From Henriciella pelagia (GTDB taxonomy: Bacteria > Pseudomonadota > Alphaproteobacteria > Caulobacterales > Hyphomonadaceae), in contig NZ_NCSU01000007.1 in assembly GCF_002088945.1 (NCBI RefSeq), positions 434,001 through 498,000 of the forward strand: a stretch of DNA of 64,000 nt, read 5' to 3'. Shown one piece after another: positions 44,780 through 53,136 of this stretch; position 1 is the first letter of the stretch, and each line of letters starts with the position of its first letter. The position numbers were made by a program, and so were the translations under genes. The notes under the pieces were generated by a model. The model was not told the origin of the DNA. It did no database searches and was given only the letters and a program-made list of their open reading frames with translations.

Positions 44780-45037
44780 CTAAAGCCCCGCCCGCAGCGC
44801 CTTCAGCGCGCCCTCTTCCATGCCCATGAATTTCGGGTCGTCGGCGAGCGGTGCGACCAGCAGCGCCTCAGGCCGCGTCGCATGCTTCACACTGTGATAG
44901 ACCTTTGAGCGCGAAAGGCCCGAACAGATCAGGTAGAGCCCGTCATCAAGCGCCAGCAGCCTGTCAAACTCCGCCGGATCAAGCCGGCGCTGAGGCCCGC
45001 GAACATAGACGAGATAGAGCGTGGTGTTGTCAGCCAT
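44780..45037 (-). CDS. Small conserved-looking cytoplasmic protein
   Basis: An 85-residue protein (MADNTTLYLVYVRGPQRRL start; SGLSRSKVYHSVKHATRP in the middle). Mixed alpha/beta character with no signal or TM is seen, and the family is not recognised. The start at 45037 is chosen because the upstream extension reads through low-quality, proline/arginine-rich sequence; no clear Shine-Dalgarno is visible. It is flanked on both sides by hairpin repeats. Confidence 0.55.
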   Translation of the reverse strand: MADNTTLYLVYVRGPQRRLDPAEFDRLLALDDGLYLICSGLSRSKVYHSVKHATRPEALLVAPLADDPKFMGMEEGALKALRAGL

Positions 45038-45514
45038 GGCAGAAGGACGCCGCAGCGGCCTGTCTGTTCCCTGATCGAACGGAAGACCGCGCTCCACCCA
45101 ACTCATCCCCGCTAGGGAGATCAGGGGAATGGGGCCTGACCGAGGTCGCCCCCCCAAAAAGCCGTCATGGTGAGCGAAGTCGAACCATGAAGGCGGGCCC
45201 GTCAGGCTTCCTCATGGTTCGACCCTCATCCTGAGCGAGGCCAAAGGACGCTCACCATGAAGTAAGAATGGTGCCGCCGACCCCTGCGCAGGTATCTGCG
45301 GCGTCACACTGCCCTTCCCCCAACACCGCTCATCCTGAGCGAAGGCGGGGATCTCAGTCAGCCTGGATCAAACCCGGCCCAACCCCACCCCGACCCTCCC
45401 CACTGGGGAGGGTCCGCGGTGGGGTATCCGCCCTTGCACGGTAATTGGACGGGTTCTGGACGGGTCTCACACCAGATCCATCCACCCCCTCGCCCGCCCG
45501 TCTATGATGCGCGC
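45038..45514. repeat. Gene-free, repeat-rich stretch
   Basis: No gene is seen in these 477 bases. 45165-45190 is a GTGAGCGAAGTCGAACC arm. Its mirror at 45212-45260 is split by an inserted CTCATCCTGAGCGAGG repeat. 45272-45300 resembles the CCTGCGCAGG hairpin type of 6030-6120. 45330-45345 is another CATCCTGAGCGAAGG core. 45383-45424 is a nested hairpin (CCCCACC/GGTGGGG outside, ACCCTCCCC/GGGGAGGGT inside). Confidence 0.6.
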
Positions 45515-46228
45515 ATGTCCGGGCTCGACCATCATGTCTCCATCGCCATGCAGAAGGCGATCCCGCTCCTGATGAGCCTGATTGCGCAGGCCTCAGCCAT
45601 TCTCGCCCTTGCCTCGCGCGCCGGCACCACCCGCATCTCTCGCATCGCCCATGCACGGGCGCTGCGTCTCATCCGCCCGGCCGAAGCGCTGGTCCGCCGG
45701 CTGATCGTTCTTCTGGCGAACAAGCTGCACACGACACCGCTGCCACCTCGGGCTCCAACGTCCGCCATGGTGAGCGAAGCCGAACCACAAGGGCCGGGCA
45801 GTCGCAGCGCGGCGGCGCATGGTTCGACGTCGCTCACCATGTCGCCGCGTGGAGGAGCCCCCAGTTTCGCCCTGTTCGAGCCCAACCCCGCCTTCGCGCG
45901 CATGTATGCCGAGGGTGAGGCCATCCCCGTCCCGGCGCGCGCCTTCGGCCCGCCTGCCCCGACCTGTCATCCCGCCCGGCTCCTCGCACGACTAGAAGCG
46001 CTGCAGGCGGCCATAGAGAACCGAGAGGCGCTGGCGCTTCGCCATGCCCGCTCCATCCCTCGCAAGATCGCGAAGGACTGTTTTGCCCGCGTCAATCCAT
46101 GGCGCGTTGGGGCCGCGCCGGGCGTGCGCTCCCGGCACACAGAGCCCTGGCTCGCCGACATGCTCAGCCTGTTCATGATGGCCATCCGGCGCATCCCGCC
46201 GCCCGAGCGTCCACGCCCTGCCCTCTGA
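45515..46228 (+). CDS. Hypothetical protein with an in-frame palindromic repeat insertion
   Basis: A 237-residue protein of unrecognised family. The N-terminal part is helical and basic (RISRIAHARALRLIRPAEALVRRLIVLLANKL). After a proline-rich joint there is a block MVSEAEP...HGSTSLTM (about residues 85-109). The C-terminal part starts PSFALFEPNPAFARMY and has two helical segments (LLARLEALQAAIENREALALRH, EPWLADMLSLFMMAIRR). The middle block is exactly the translated inverted repeat found between genes elsewhere, so a repeat seems to have inserted without breaking the frame. The start at 45515 (MSGLDHHVS) is preferred to upstream in-frame codons in repeat sequence. Confidence 0.6.
   Translation: MSGLDHHVSIAMQKAIPLLMSLIAQASAILALASRAGTTRISRIAHARALRLIRPAEALVRRLIVLLANKLHTTPLPPRAPTSAMVSEAEPQGPGSRSAAAHGSTSLTMSPRGGAPSFALFEPNPAFARMYAEGEAIPVPARAFGPPAPTCHPARLLARLEALQAAIENREALALRHARSIPRKIAKDCFARVNPWRVGAAPGVRSRHTEPWLADMLSLFMMAIRRIPPPERPRPAL
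45766..45841. repeat. Palindromic repeat inside a coding frame
   Basis: Arms 45766-45787 (CATGGTGAGCGAAGCCGAAC...) and 45820-45841 are inverted copies with two mismatches. Each mismatch is a single change from the intergenic consensus. In the reading frame the right-arm change is synonymous (ACT to ACG) and the left-arm change gives Val to Ala. Confidence 0.7.
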
Positions 46229-46236
46229 ACGGCCCG

Positions 46237-46259
46237 CCCCGCCAGACCGTCTGGCGGGG
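46237..46259 (+). terminator. Hairpin after the 45515-46228 gene
   Basis: CCCCGCCAGA pairs with TCTGGCGGGG around CCG, 8 bases after the stop codon. No U-tract follows. It also separates this gene from the VIT transporter gene. Confidence 0.5.
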
Positions 46260-46331
46260 GCGAAGGCGCACGGCTTTTCATTAACGAGAGCGGCTATACT
46301 CTGTCCCGGCGACAAAAGAGGGAGCGGTCCA

Positions 46332-47039
46332 ATGAGCTATGAAGGCCACGAAGAACACCATCTGATGCACCGCTCGAACTGGCTTCGCGCCGCGGTGCTC
46401 GGCTCGAATGATGGCATCCTCTCGACCGCCAGCCTGCTCGCCGGTATCGCCGCCGCCTCTGCCGGGCGCGCCGACCTCCTGCTTGTCGGCGTCGCGGCCC
46501 TGATCGCCGGGGCAATGTCCATGGCCGCCGGGGAATATGTCTCGGTCAGCTCCCAGGCCGATACGGAACGCGCCGACCTCGCCAAGGAAAAGCGCGCCCT
46601 GAAGGAGATGCCGGAGGAGGAATTGCGCGAACTTGCCGACATCTATGAACAGCGCGGTGTGGAACCGAAAACTGCGCTCGCCGTCGCCAGGCAGCTCACC
46701 GAGCATGACGCGCTCGACGCCCATGCGCGCGACGAGATCGGCATTTCGCCGGTGGTGACGGCGCAGCCCCTGCAGGCCGCGGTGTCATCCGCGCTGAGCT
46801 TTGCGGTCGGCGCGCTCCTTCCCCTCATCGCCGCCATGCTGGCGCCGGCTGGCTGGGTGGTGTTCACCGTCATCGCCGCCTCGCTGGCAAGCCTTGCCCT
46901 GCTCGGCCTGTTCTCCGCCCAGATGAGCGGGGCCGGCGCCACCCGCGCCGTGCTGAGGGTTGTGATCTGGGGAGCCGCAGCGATGGTCGCAACGTCACTC
47001 GTCGGCCATCTCTTCGGTGCGAATGTGGCAGCCGTCTAG
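46332..47039 (+). CDS. VIT1/CCC1 family iron/manganese transporter
   Basis: A 235-residue membrane protein of the vacuolar iron transporter family, which moves Fe2+/Mn2+ out of the cytoplasm. [30 protein letters not shown] and [24 protein letters not shown] are the family's first metal-binding helices. A charged cytosolic region ([27 protein letters not shown]) and three further helices follow, five in all. There is no N-terminal rubrerythrin domain, unlike MbfA. Its TAG overlaps the sdhB stop on the other strand (CTAG, 47036-47039). Confidence 0.92.
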   Translation: MSYEGHEEHHLMHRSNWLRAAVLGSNDGILSTASLLAGIAAASAGRADLLLVGVAALIAGAMSMAAGEYVSVSSQADTERADLAKEKRALKEMPEEELRELADIYEQRGVEPKTALAVARQLTEHDALDAHARDEIGISPVVTAQPLQAAVSSALSFAVGALLPLIAAMLAPAGWVVFTVIAASLASLALLGLFSAQMSGAGATRAVLRVVIWGAAAMVATSLVGHLFGANVAAV

Positions 47040-47818
47040 GAGACGCGCTCGACCATCATCGTCTTGATCTTGGCAATTGCCTTGGCCGGATTGAGACCCT
47101 TCGGGCAGACCTGGGCGCAGTTCATGATCGTATGGCAACGATAGAGCTTGAACGGGTCTTCAAGGTCATCGAGACGCTCGCCGGTCGACTCGTCGCGGCT
47201 GTCGATCAGCCAGCGATAGGCCTGCAGCAGCGCGGCGGGGCCGAGATACTTTTCGCCATTCCACCAATAGGAGGGGCAAGAGGTCGAACAGCAGGCGCAG
47301 AGGATACACTCATAGAGGCCGTTCAGCTCATTGCGCTGTTCCTCGGACTGCTTCCACTCCTTCTCAGGCTCCGGCGTGTCCGTCTTCAGGAAGGGCTGCA
47401 CATAGGCGTGCTGCGCGTAGAAGTTGGTGAGGTCGGGAATGAGGTCCTTGACGACCGGCAGGTGCGGCAGCGGCGCGATGGTGATCGACTTGCCGGCCAC
47501 TTCGTCCCAGCCCTTGGTACAGGCGATGGTGTTGTGGCCACCAATGTTCATCGAACAGGAGCCGCAGACGCCCTCGCGGCAGGACCGGCGGAAGGCGAGC
47601 GTCGGGTCGATATTGTTCTTGATGTAGATGAGCACGTCGAGAACCATCGGGCCGCACTTGTCCATGTCGACCCAGTAAGTGTCCCAGCGCGGATTGCCGC
47701 CTTCTTCAGGCGAATAGCGGTAGATCTTGAACGCCTTGGCATTCTTCGCGCCATCCGGCTTCGGCCATTCCTTGCCCTTCTTCGGGGCAGAGCCTTTGGG
47801 CAGAGTGAGCTGAACCAT
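47036..47818 (-). CDS. sdhB: Succinate dehydrogenase iron-sulfur subunit
   Basis: A 260-residue electron-transfer subunit of complex II. The [2Fe-2S] motif [16 protein letters not shown] and clusters II/III motifs [16 protein letters not shown] and [17 protein letters not shown] are intact. The start at 47818 (MVQLTLPKG) has AAGGGG 7 bases upstream. It is the last gene of sdhC-sdhD-sdhA-sdhB and lies 10 bases after sdhA. Confidence 0.96.
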   Translation of the reverse strand: MVQLTLPKGSAPKKGKEWPKPDGAKNAKAFKIYRYSPEEGGNPRWDTYWVDMDKCGPMVLDVLIYIKNNIDPTLAFRRSCREGVCGSCSMNIGGHNTIACTKGWDEVAGKSITIAPLPHLPVVKDLIPDLTNFYAQHAYVQPFLKTDTPEPEKEWKQSEEQRNELNGLYECILCACCSTSCPSYWWNGEKYLGPAALLQAYRWLIDSRDESTGERLDDLEDPFKLYRCHTIMNCAQVCPKGLNPAKAIAKIKTMMVERVS

Positions 47819-47828
47819 ATAAAACCCC

Positions 47829-49619
47829 TTAGTAAACCCGCGCCTTCGGCTCGATATACTCAATGTCGTTGGACATGGTGTACTCGTGAACCGGGCGGTA
47901 ATCGATGGTCACCTTGCCGGCCTCATCGACCCAGGCAAGCGTGTGCTTCATCCATTCCTTGTCATCGCGGTCTGCAAAGTCCTCGCGGGCATGCGCGCCG
48001 CGGCTTTCCTTGCGATTGGCAGCCGAATTCACCGTCACGGCCGCCTGGCCGATCAGATTGTCGAATTCGAGCGCTTCCAGCAGGTCCGTATTCCAGATCA
48101 GGCCGCGATCCTTCACGTCCATGCCGCCAATGCGGCCATAGATCTCCGCGATCTTGGCAACGCCCTCCTCCAGCACTTCACCAGTGCGGAAGACGGCGCA
48201 GTTGTTCTGCATCGCCTTCTGCATGTCGAGGCGCAGCTTGGCGACTGGCTGGTCGCCCGATGCGTTGCGGATCCTGTCGAAGCGGGCAAGGTGGCTGTCG
48301 GTCTGGCTCGCGCGGACCTCTGGCTGGCTGGCACCGGCTTCAAGCGTCGCGCCGCAGCGCAGGCCTGCGGCCCGGCCGAAGACGACAAGGTCGATCAGCG
48401 AATTGGAGCCGAGGCGGTTTGCGCCGTGTACCGACACACAGGCCGCTTCGCCGACCGCCATCAGGCCCGGCACGACACTGTCAGGGTCAGCGCCCTTCTT
48501 GGTCAGGACCTCGCCGTGATAATTGGTCGGGATACCGCCCATATTGTAGTGGACCGTTGGCAGGACCGGGATCGGCTCCTTGGTGACGTCGACCCCGGAG
48601 AAGACTTTCGCGGTCTCGGAGATGCCCGGCAGGCGTTCGGCCAGTGTTTCCGGCGGCAGGTGTTCAAGGTGAAGGTGAATATGGTCACTCTCGGCCCCCA
48701 CACCGCGCCCTTCGCGGATCTCGACCGTCATGGCGCGCGAGACAACGTCGCGGGACGCAAGGTCCTTCACGCGCGGCGCATAGCGTTCCATGAAACGCTC
48801 GCCATCGGAATTGGTGAGATAGCCGCCCTCGCCGCGTGCGCCCTCGGTGATGAGGCAGCCCGCGCCATAGATGCCGGTCGGGTGGAACTGGATGAACTCG
48901 GTGTCCTGCAGCGGAAGGCCTGCGCGAAGCACCATCGCATTGCCGTCGCCCGTACAGGTGTGGGCCGACGTACAGGAGAAGAAGGCGCGGCCATAACCGC
49001 CAGTGGCGAGAATGGTCTTCTGCGCACGGAAGCGATGCAGCGTGCCATCGTCGAGCTTCCACGCGGTCACACCGCGGCAGGCACCTTCCTCATCCATGAT
49101 GAGGTCGAGCGCGAAATACTCGATGAAGAACTCGGTCTCTTCCTTGACGCACTGGCCGTAGAGCGTGTGCAGCATGGCGTGACCGGTCCGGTCGGCCGCC
49201 GCGCAGGTGCGCTGCACGGGAGGACCCTCGCCATATTCGGTCGTGTGACCGCCGAACGGGCGCTGATAGATCTTGCCTTCCTCATTGCGCGAGAACGGCA
49301 TGCCCCAATGCTCAAGCTCGTAAACCGCCTTGGGCGCTTCGCGGCAGAGATATTCGATGGAGTCCTGGTCGCCGAGCCAGTCCGAGCCCTTGACCGTGTC
49401 ATACATATGCCAGCGCCAGTTGTCGGGTCCCATATTGCCCAGGGAGGCGGCGATCCCGCCCTGGGCTGCCACCGTGTGGGAGCGCGTCGGGAAGACCTTG
49501 GTGATGCAGGCGGTGCGAAGCCCGGCCTGTGCAGCACCGAGCGCGGCGCGCAGGCCTGAACCGCCCGCGCCGACAACCACGACATCATAGGTATGATCGA
49601 CAAATTTATAGTCAGACAT
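47829..49619 (-). CDS. sdhA: Succinate dehydrogenase flavoprotein subunit
   Basis: A 596-residue FAD subunit oxidising succinate to fumarate. [21 protein letters not shown] (FAD), [13 protein letters not shown] (His carrying FAD is in this SHT), [32 protein letters not shown] and [18 protein letters not shown] are all present. The C-terminal capping region [18 protein letters not shown] is conserved. It lies 27 bases after sdhD. Confidence 0.97.
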   Translation of the reverse strand: MSDYKFVDHTYDVVVVGAGGSGLRAALGAAQAGLRTACITKVFPTRSHTVAAQGGIAASLGNMGPDNWRWHMYDTVKGSDWLGDQDSIEYLCREAPKAVYELEHWGMPFSRNEEGKIYQRPFGGHTTEYGEGPPVQRTCAAADRTGHAMLHTLYGQCVKEETEFFIEYFALDLIMDEEGACRGVTAWKLDDGTLHRFRAQKTILATGGYGRAFFSCTSAHTCTGDGNAMVLRAGLPLQDTEFIQFHPTGIYGAGCLITEGARGEGGYLTNSDGERFMERYAPRVKDLASRDVVSRAMTVEIREGRGVGAESDHIHLHLEHLPPETLAERLPGISETAKVFSGVDVTKEPIPVLPTVHYNMGGIPTNYHGEVLTKKGADPDSVVPGLMAVGEAACVSVHGANRLGSNSLIDLVVFGRAAGLRCGATLEAGASQPEVRASQTDSHLARFDRIRNASGDQPVAKLRLDMQKAMQNNCAVFRTGEVLEEGVAKIAEIYGRIGGMDVKDRGLIWNTDLLEALEFDNLIGQAAVTVNSAANRKESRGAHAREDFADRDDKEWMKHTLAWVDEAGKVTIDYRPVHEYTMSNDIEYIEPKARVY

Positions 49620-49646
49620 TTGGATCGTTTCCTTTCAGGCCGCGCC

Positions 49647-50039
49647 TCAGGCGCCTGCCGAAATCCAGATTTTCAGGACTGAAAGCGCGGTTGCCGCGAA
49701 CAGCCCAAGCGTGACGAATGTATTGAGAATGAGCAGGGTCTGCTTCATGCCAGCCTTGCCGATATAATCCTCGATGACGGTCTGCATACCAAGGCGCATA
49801 TGATAGAAGGCCGCGCCCAGGGTGAGGATCATCAGAATGGCATTCCACGGTGCCGACAGGAAGGCGACGGCGCCGTCATAGCCCGAGCGGCTGGCGGCGA
49901 TCACGGCATAGAGAAACCACGGAACGAGGAAGACCAGCGCGATGGCCGAGACCCGCTGGCGGATATAATGCTCGGTCCCCGACTTGGCCGAACCAAGCCC
50001 GCGGGCAGCAGCGGTGGGCGTTTCGAAATTGGTGCTCAT
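49647..50039 (-). CDS. sdhD: Succinate dehydrogenase membrane anchor subunit
   Basis: A 130-residue protein with three TM helices: VSAIALVFLVPWFLYAVIAA, WNAILMILTLGAAFYHMRLGMQTVIEDY (heme-region His and quinone-site Asp-Tyr), and LLILNTFVTLGLFAATALSVLKIW. The HYIRQRVSAIAL opening (Arg near the quinone site) is typical of SdhD. It is preceded 9 bases upstream by the sdhC stop. Confidence 0.92.
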   Translation of the reverse strand: MSTNFETPTAAARGLGSAKSGTEHYIRQRVSAIALVFLVPWFLYAVIAASRSGYDGAVAFLSAPWNAILMILTLGAAFYHMRLGMQTVIEDYIGKAGMKQTLLILNTFVTLGLFAATALSVLKIWISAGA

Positions 50040-50048
50040 ATCCGCCTC

Positions 50049-50450
50049 CTAGAACAGGTTGGTCGCGAGCGACCAGATCGTCGCAGCGGCAAGGATGGAG
50101 ATGGCGAAATTGAAGACCGACCAGCCGCTCGCCACCTTTGGGTCGAAGCCGACTTTCGGCCCGTCCCAGAGCATGTGCCGGATGCCGTTCACCAGATGGA
50201 ACAGGACAGACGCCAGCCAGAAAAAGAGGAGGATCTGGCCAACCGGGTGAAGCATGATGCCTTCCACAGTGGCATAGGTCTCCGGCCCGGCGGCAATGGC
50301 GATCACCCAGGCGCTGACAAGAAATGCGCCGATATAATTGCCGACACCGGTCACGCGATGAAAAATTGAGGCGGCCATCGTCCAGTGCCACTTCCACACC
50401 TGCAGGTGTGGTGACATCGGGCGGGGATCAGTCCACTCCGAACCTGACAT
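50049..50450 (-). CDS. sdhC: Succinate dehydrogenase cytochrome b556 subunit
   Basis: A 133-residue three-helix subunit. MSPHLQVWKWHWTMAASIFHRVTGVGNYIGAFLVSAW contains the SIxHRxTG signature (quinone-site Ser/Arg). LLFFWLASVLFHLVNGIRHMLWD holds the heme His. VFNFAISILAAATIWSLA is helix 3. It is the first gene of the sdh operon and is divergent from the DUF885 gene, with an 89-base shared upstream region. Confidence 0.93.
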   Translation of the reverse strand: MSGSEWTDPRPMSPHLQVWKWHWTMAASIFHRVTGVGNYIGAFLVSAWVIAIAAGPETYATVEGIMLHPVGQILLFFWLASVLFHLVNGIRHMLWDGPKVGFDPKVASGWSVFNFAISILAAATIWSLATNLF

Positions 50451-50539
50451 TTACTATCTCCCGAACCTTCTGCTTTGCTATGACGGGTTCTAGAATGGTC
50501 GATGAGCGTGTCAACGCGACAAGAGAGGCAGGAACCGTC

Positions 50540-52339
50540 ATGAATAAAGCGATCTGGACCTGTTTTGGCTGTTTGGCACTCACAATGCTGGCCGATGCCC
50601 GCACACCGGAACCCCAGTCGATTGTTGCCGAGACCGATGACGCCGCCATTCTCGAGCAGGTTGCAGATGCCTATGAAGCGCTGATGATCGCTGCAAACCC
50701 GGCCGATGAAGCGCGTGCGGAACAACGCGCACCGACCCGTTGGCCGGACGTCTCACCGGAACACATCTCGAGCCTCGCCAACGAAGCGCGTCTGCTGAAG
50801 GGCAGGCTGACAGCCATGGTAGACCATTCCTCTCCCGAATGGGCGATTCTGTCGCACCTGCTGGAACAGCTGATCATGGAAGATCAGTTCGATACCGCCC
50901 GGATACCGTTCACCGGCGACTGGGGGTTTCATGCCAGCCCCTTCTTTGAAGCGGCCAATCTGCGCATTCGTACCGAAGAGGATGCCGAGGCCTGGATCCA
51001 GCGCCTGAATGACCTGCCTCGCTATTTCGACGATCACATCACCAATATGCGGCGCGGCATCCGCACTGGCTGGACGTCGCACAGCGACCCGATGACCACG
51101 ACGATCAACCAGATTCGCGAGCAGGTGGTCGCAACCGCCGAGGACAGCCCGCTCTGGACACCGTTCGAAACCCTTCCCGAGCGGATTGACCCTGAAACGC
51201 AGACAGCCCTGCGCGCAGCGGGACGCATCGCCGTCATGAATGCCGTCCAAGCCTATGGCGACCTTCTGGCCTTCATGGAGACCGAATACGCGTCCCATGT
51301 CAGACCCGATCCGGGCGTGAACTCCCTGGCGGGTGGACAGGAATATTACGACGCAGCGATCCGCGACCACACCGCAGGCGCCGGATACACGCCAGGGCAG
51401 ATCCATGAACTTGGTCAGCAGGAAGTCGCCCGCATCCGCGCCGAGATGGAAGCCATCATCGCAGAGCTTGGATATCCGGGCACGTTTGCCGATTTCCTGA
51501 ACTTCCTGCGAACCGACCCGCAATTCTACCCTGAGACCGCCGAAGACCTGCTGGAGAAAGCCTCACGCATCTCCAAACGCCTCGACGCCATACTGCCTGA
51601 ATATTTCCGCACCCTGCCGCGCCTGACTTATGGTGTGAAGCCTGTGCCGGACGACATCGCACCGGGATATACAACAGGCCGCTATTCTGGCGGCGACCCG
51701 GAGGAAGGCGTTGCCGGCACCTATCTTGTCAACACCTACGCGCTCGACCAGCGGCCGCTCTATGAACTTCCGGCGTTGTCGGCTCATGAAGCGGTCCCCG
51801 GACACCATCTGCAGATTTCGCTCGCGCAGGAACTTCGGGACGTGCCGCGTTTTCGCCGCCAGTATTACGCCACAGCGTTCGGCGAGGGCTGGGGGCTCTA
51901 CGCCGAGAAGCTGGCCGGCGAGGCGGGCATCTACCAGACGCCCTATGAACGTTTCGGCCAGCTCTCCTATGAGATGTGGCGCGCCTGCCGTCTCGTCGCA
52001 GACACCGGCATGCACTGGTACAACTGGACCCGCGAAGAGGCCGAGGCCTGCTTTGTCGAGAACTCGGCACTGGCCCCGCTGAACATAAAAACAGAAGTGA
52101 CGCGCTATATTGGCTGGCCGGGACAGGCGACCGCCTACAAGATCGGCGAGCTGAAAATCCTCGAGCTTCGCCAGAGAGCGAAGGACGTGCTCGGCGATGA
52201 CTTCGACATCCGCGCATTCCACGATGCGATACTGGGCCAGGGTTCGATGCCGCTCAACGCCCTGGACCTCCAGATCGATGCCTGGATCGCCAATCAGCTT
52301 GCAGCCGACGACGAACTGACAGACACGCATTCCCCATGA
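50540..52339 (+). CDS. DUF885 family exported metallopeptidase-like protein
   Basis: A 599-residue protein with a signal-peptide-like N-terminus (KAIWTCFGCLALTMLADA). LSAHEAVPGHHLQISLAQEL holds the HExxPGHH zinc motif characteristic of DUF885, and FGEGWGLYAEKL supplies a further ligand region. Members are thought to be carboxypeptidase-like enzymes of M32/gluzincin relatives. The start at 50540 is chosen at the signal peptide with AGGAA upstream. Its stop overlaps the amidotransferase ATG (ATGA, 52336-52339). Confidence 0.88.
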   Translation: MNKAIWTCFGCLALTMLADARTPEPQSIVAETDDAAILEQVADAYEALMIAANPADEARAEQRAPTRWPDVSPEHISSLANEARLLKGRLTAMVDHSSPEWAILSHLLEQLIMEDQFDTARIPFTGDWGFHASPFFEAANLRIRTEEDAEAWIQRLNDLPRYFDDHITNMRRGIRTGWTSHSDPMTTTINQIREQVVATAEDSPLWTPFETLPERIDPETQTALRAAGRIAVMNAVQAYGDLLAFMETEYASHVRPDPGVNSLAGGQEYYDAAIRDHTAGAGYTPGQIHELGQQEVARIRAEMEAIIAELGYPGTFADFLNFLRTDPQFYPETAEDLLEKASRISKRLDAILPEYFRTLPRLTYGVKPVPDDIAPGYTTGRYSGGDPEEGVAGTYLVNTYALDQRPLYELPALSAHEAVPGHHLQISLAQELRDVPRFRRQYYATAFGEGWGLYAEKLAGEAGIYQTPYERFGQLSYEMWRACRLVADTGMHWYNWTREEAEACFVENSALAPLNIKTEVTRYIGWPGQATAYKIGELKILELRQRAKDVLGDDFDIRAFHDAILGQGSMPLNALDLQIDAWIANQLAADDELTDTHSP

Positions 52340-53061
52340 AACTGACAATCATCGAAACCGGAATGCCGCCGGAAGCGCTGCGCAGCGACTGGCCGGGCTA
52401 TCCTGCCATGTTCCGCGACCTGATCACCCCGCACCTGCCGGGCCTCGAGACCGAGACAGCATCAGTCGTCAACGGGGATTCGTTTCCCGACCTCGACGCG
52501 GTTCAGGCGATCCTGATCACCGGCTCTGCCGCCGGTGTCTATGAGCACCATCCCTGGATGCAGCCGCTCTTCAACTTCATCCAGCGGGCCGCCGCGAAAT
52601 CCATTCCCCAGATCGGTGTCTGCTTCGGCCATCAGGCCGTCGCAAAGGCGCTTGGCGGGCGGGTCGAGAAATCCGAAAAGGGCTGGGGTATCGGCCGCCA
52701 CGTCTATGAAGTCTGCGCCCGCCCCGACTGGATGGGCGACTATGCCGAAGACAGTTTCTCGCTTGGCGTCAGCCACCAGGACCAGGTGCTCAGCCTGCCG
52801 CCCGGCGCGACTGTCGTGGGCGCGTCCGATTTCACACCTTTCGCGGCGCTCGACTATGGCGCCGTCCCGGCCATCAGCTTTCAGGGCCATCCAGAGTTCT
52901 CGAGCAGCTTCAACTGCGCGCTCTACAATGTCCGGCGCGGGACCGCATTCTCCGGTGACCGTGTGGATGCGGCCTGCAAGAGCCTCGACCATCCCGTCGA
53001 TAATGGCCTTGTCGGGGGATGGATGGCGCGCTTCCTGGCAAGCCGCACCGTCACGACATAA
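52336..53061 (+). CDS. Class I glutamine amidotransferase-like protein
   Basis: A 241-residue GATase1 domain, GMP-synthase-like but stand-alone. IPQIGVCFGHQAVAKALGG has the nucleophile Cys, and SFQGHPEFSSSF carries the catalytic His and Glu. HPWMQPLFNFIQRAAAKSIPQ is typical of the YfeJ/GuaA-like group that may hydrolyse gamma-glutamyl compounds. Coupling by ATGA to a DUF885 peptidase suggests a joint role in peptide or gamma-glutamyl turnover (inference). Confidence 0.85.
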   Translation: MKLTIIETGMPPEALRSDWPGYPAMFRDLITPHLPGLETETASVVNGDSFPDLDAVQAILITGSAAGVYEHHPWMQPLFNFIQRAAAKSIPQIGVCFGHQAVAKALGGRVEKSEKGWGIGRHVYEVCARPDWMGDYAEDSFSLGVSHQDQVLSLPPGATVVGASDFTPFAALDYGAVPAISFQGHPEFSSSFNCALYNVRRGTAFSGDRVDAACKSLDHPVDNGLVGGWMARFLASRTVTT

Positions 53062-53136
53062 ATCGGCCAGGCACTGGAAAAGCGTTACACTTCTGTGCCA
53101 AGTGAAGCAGACTGAATATCAAGGAGATACCGGCCC

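Noticed and set aside
2440-45841. tRNA T-loop-like GGTTCGA in the repeats
   Set aside because: The GGTTCGAC in the repeats lacks acceptor, D and anticodon stems; no cloverleaf can be drawn.
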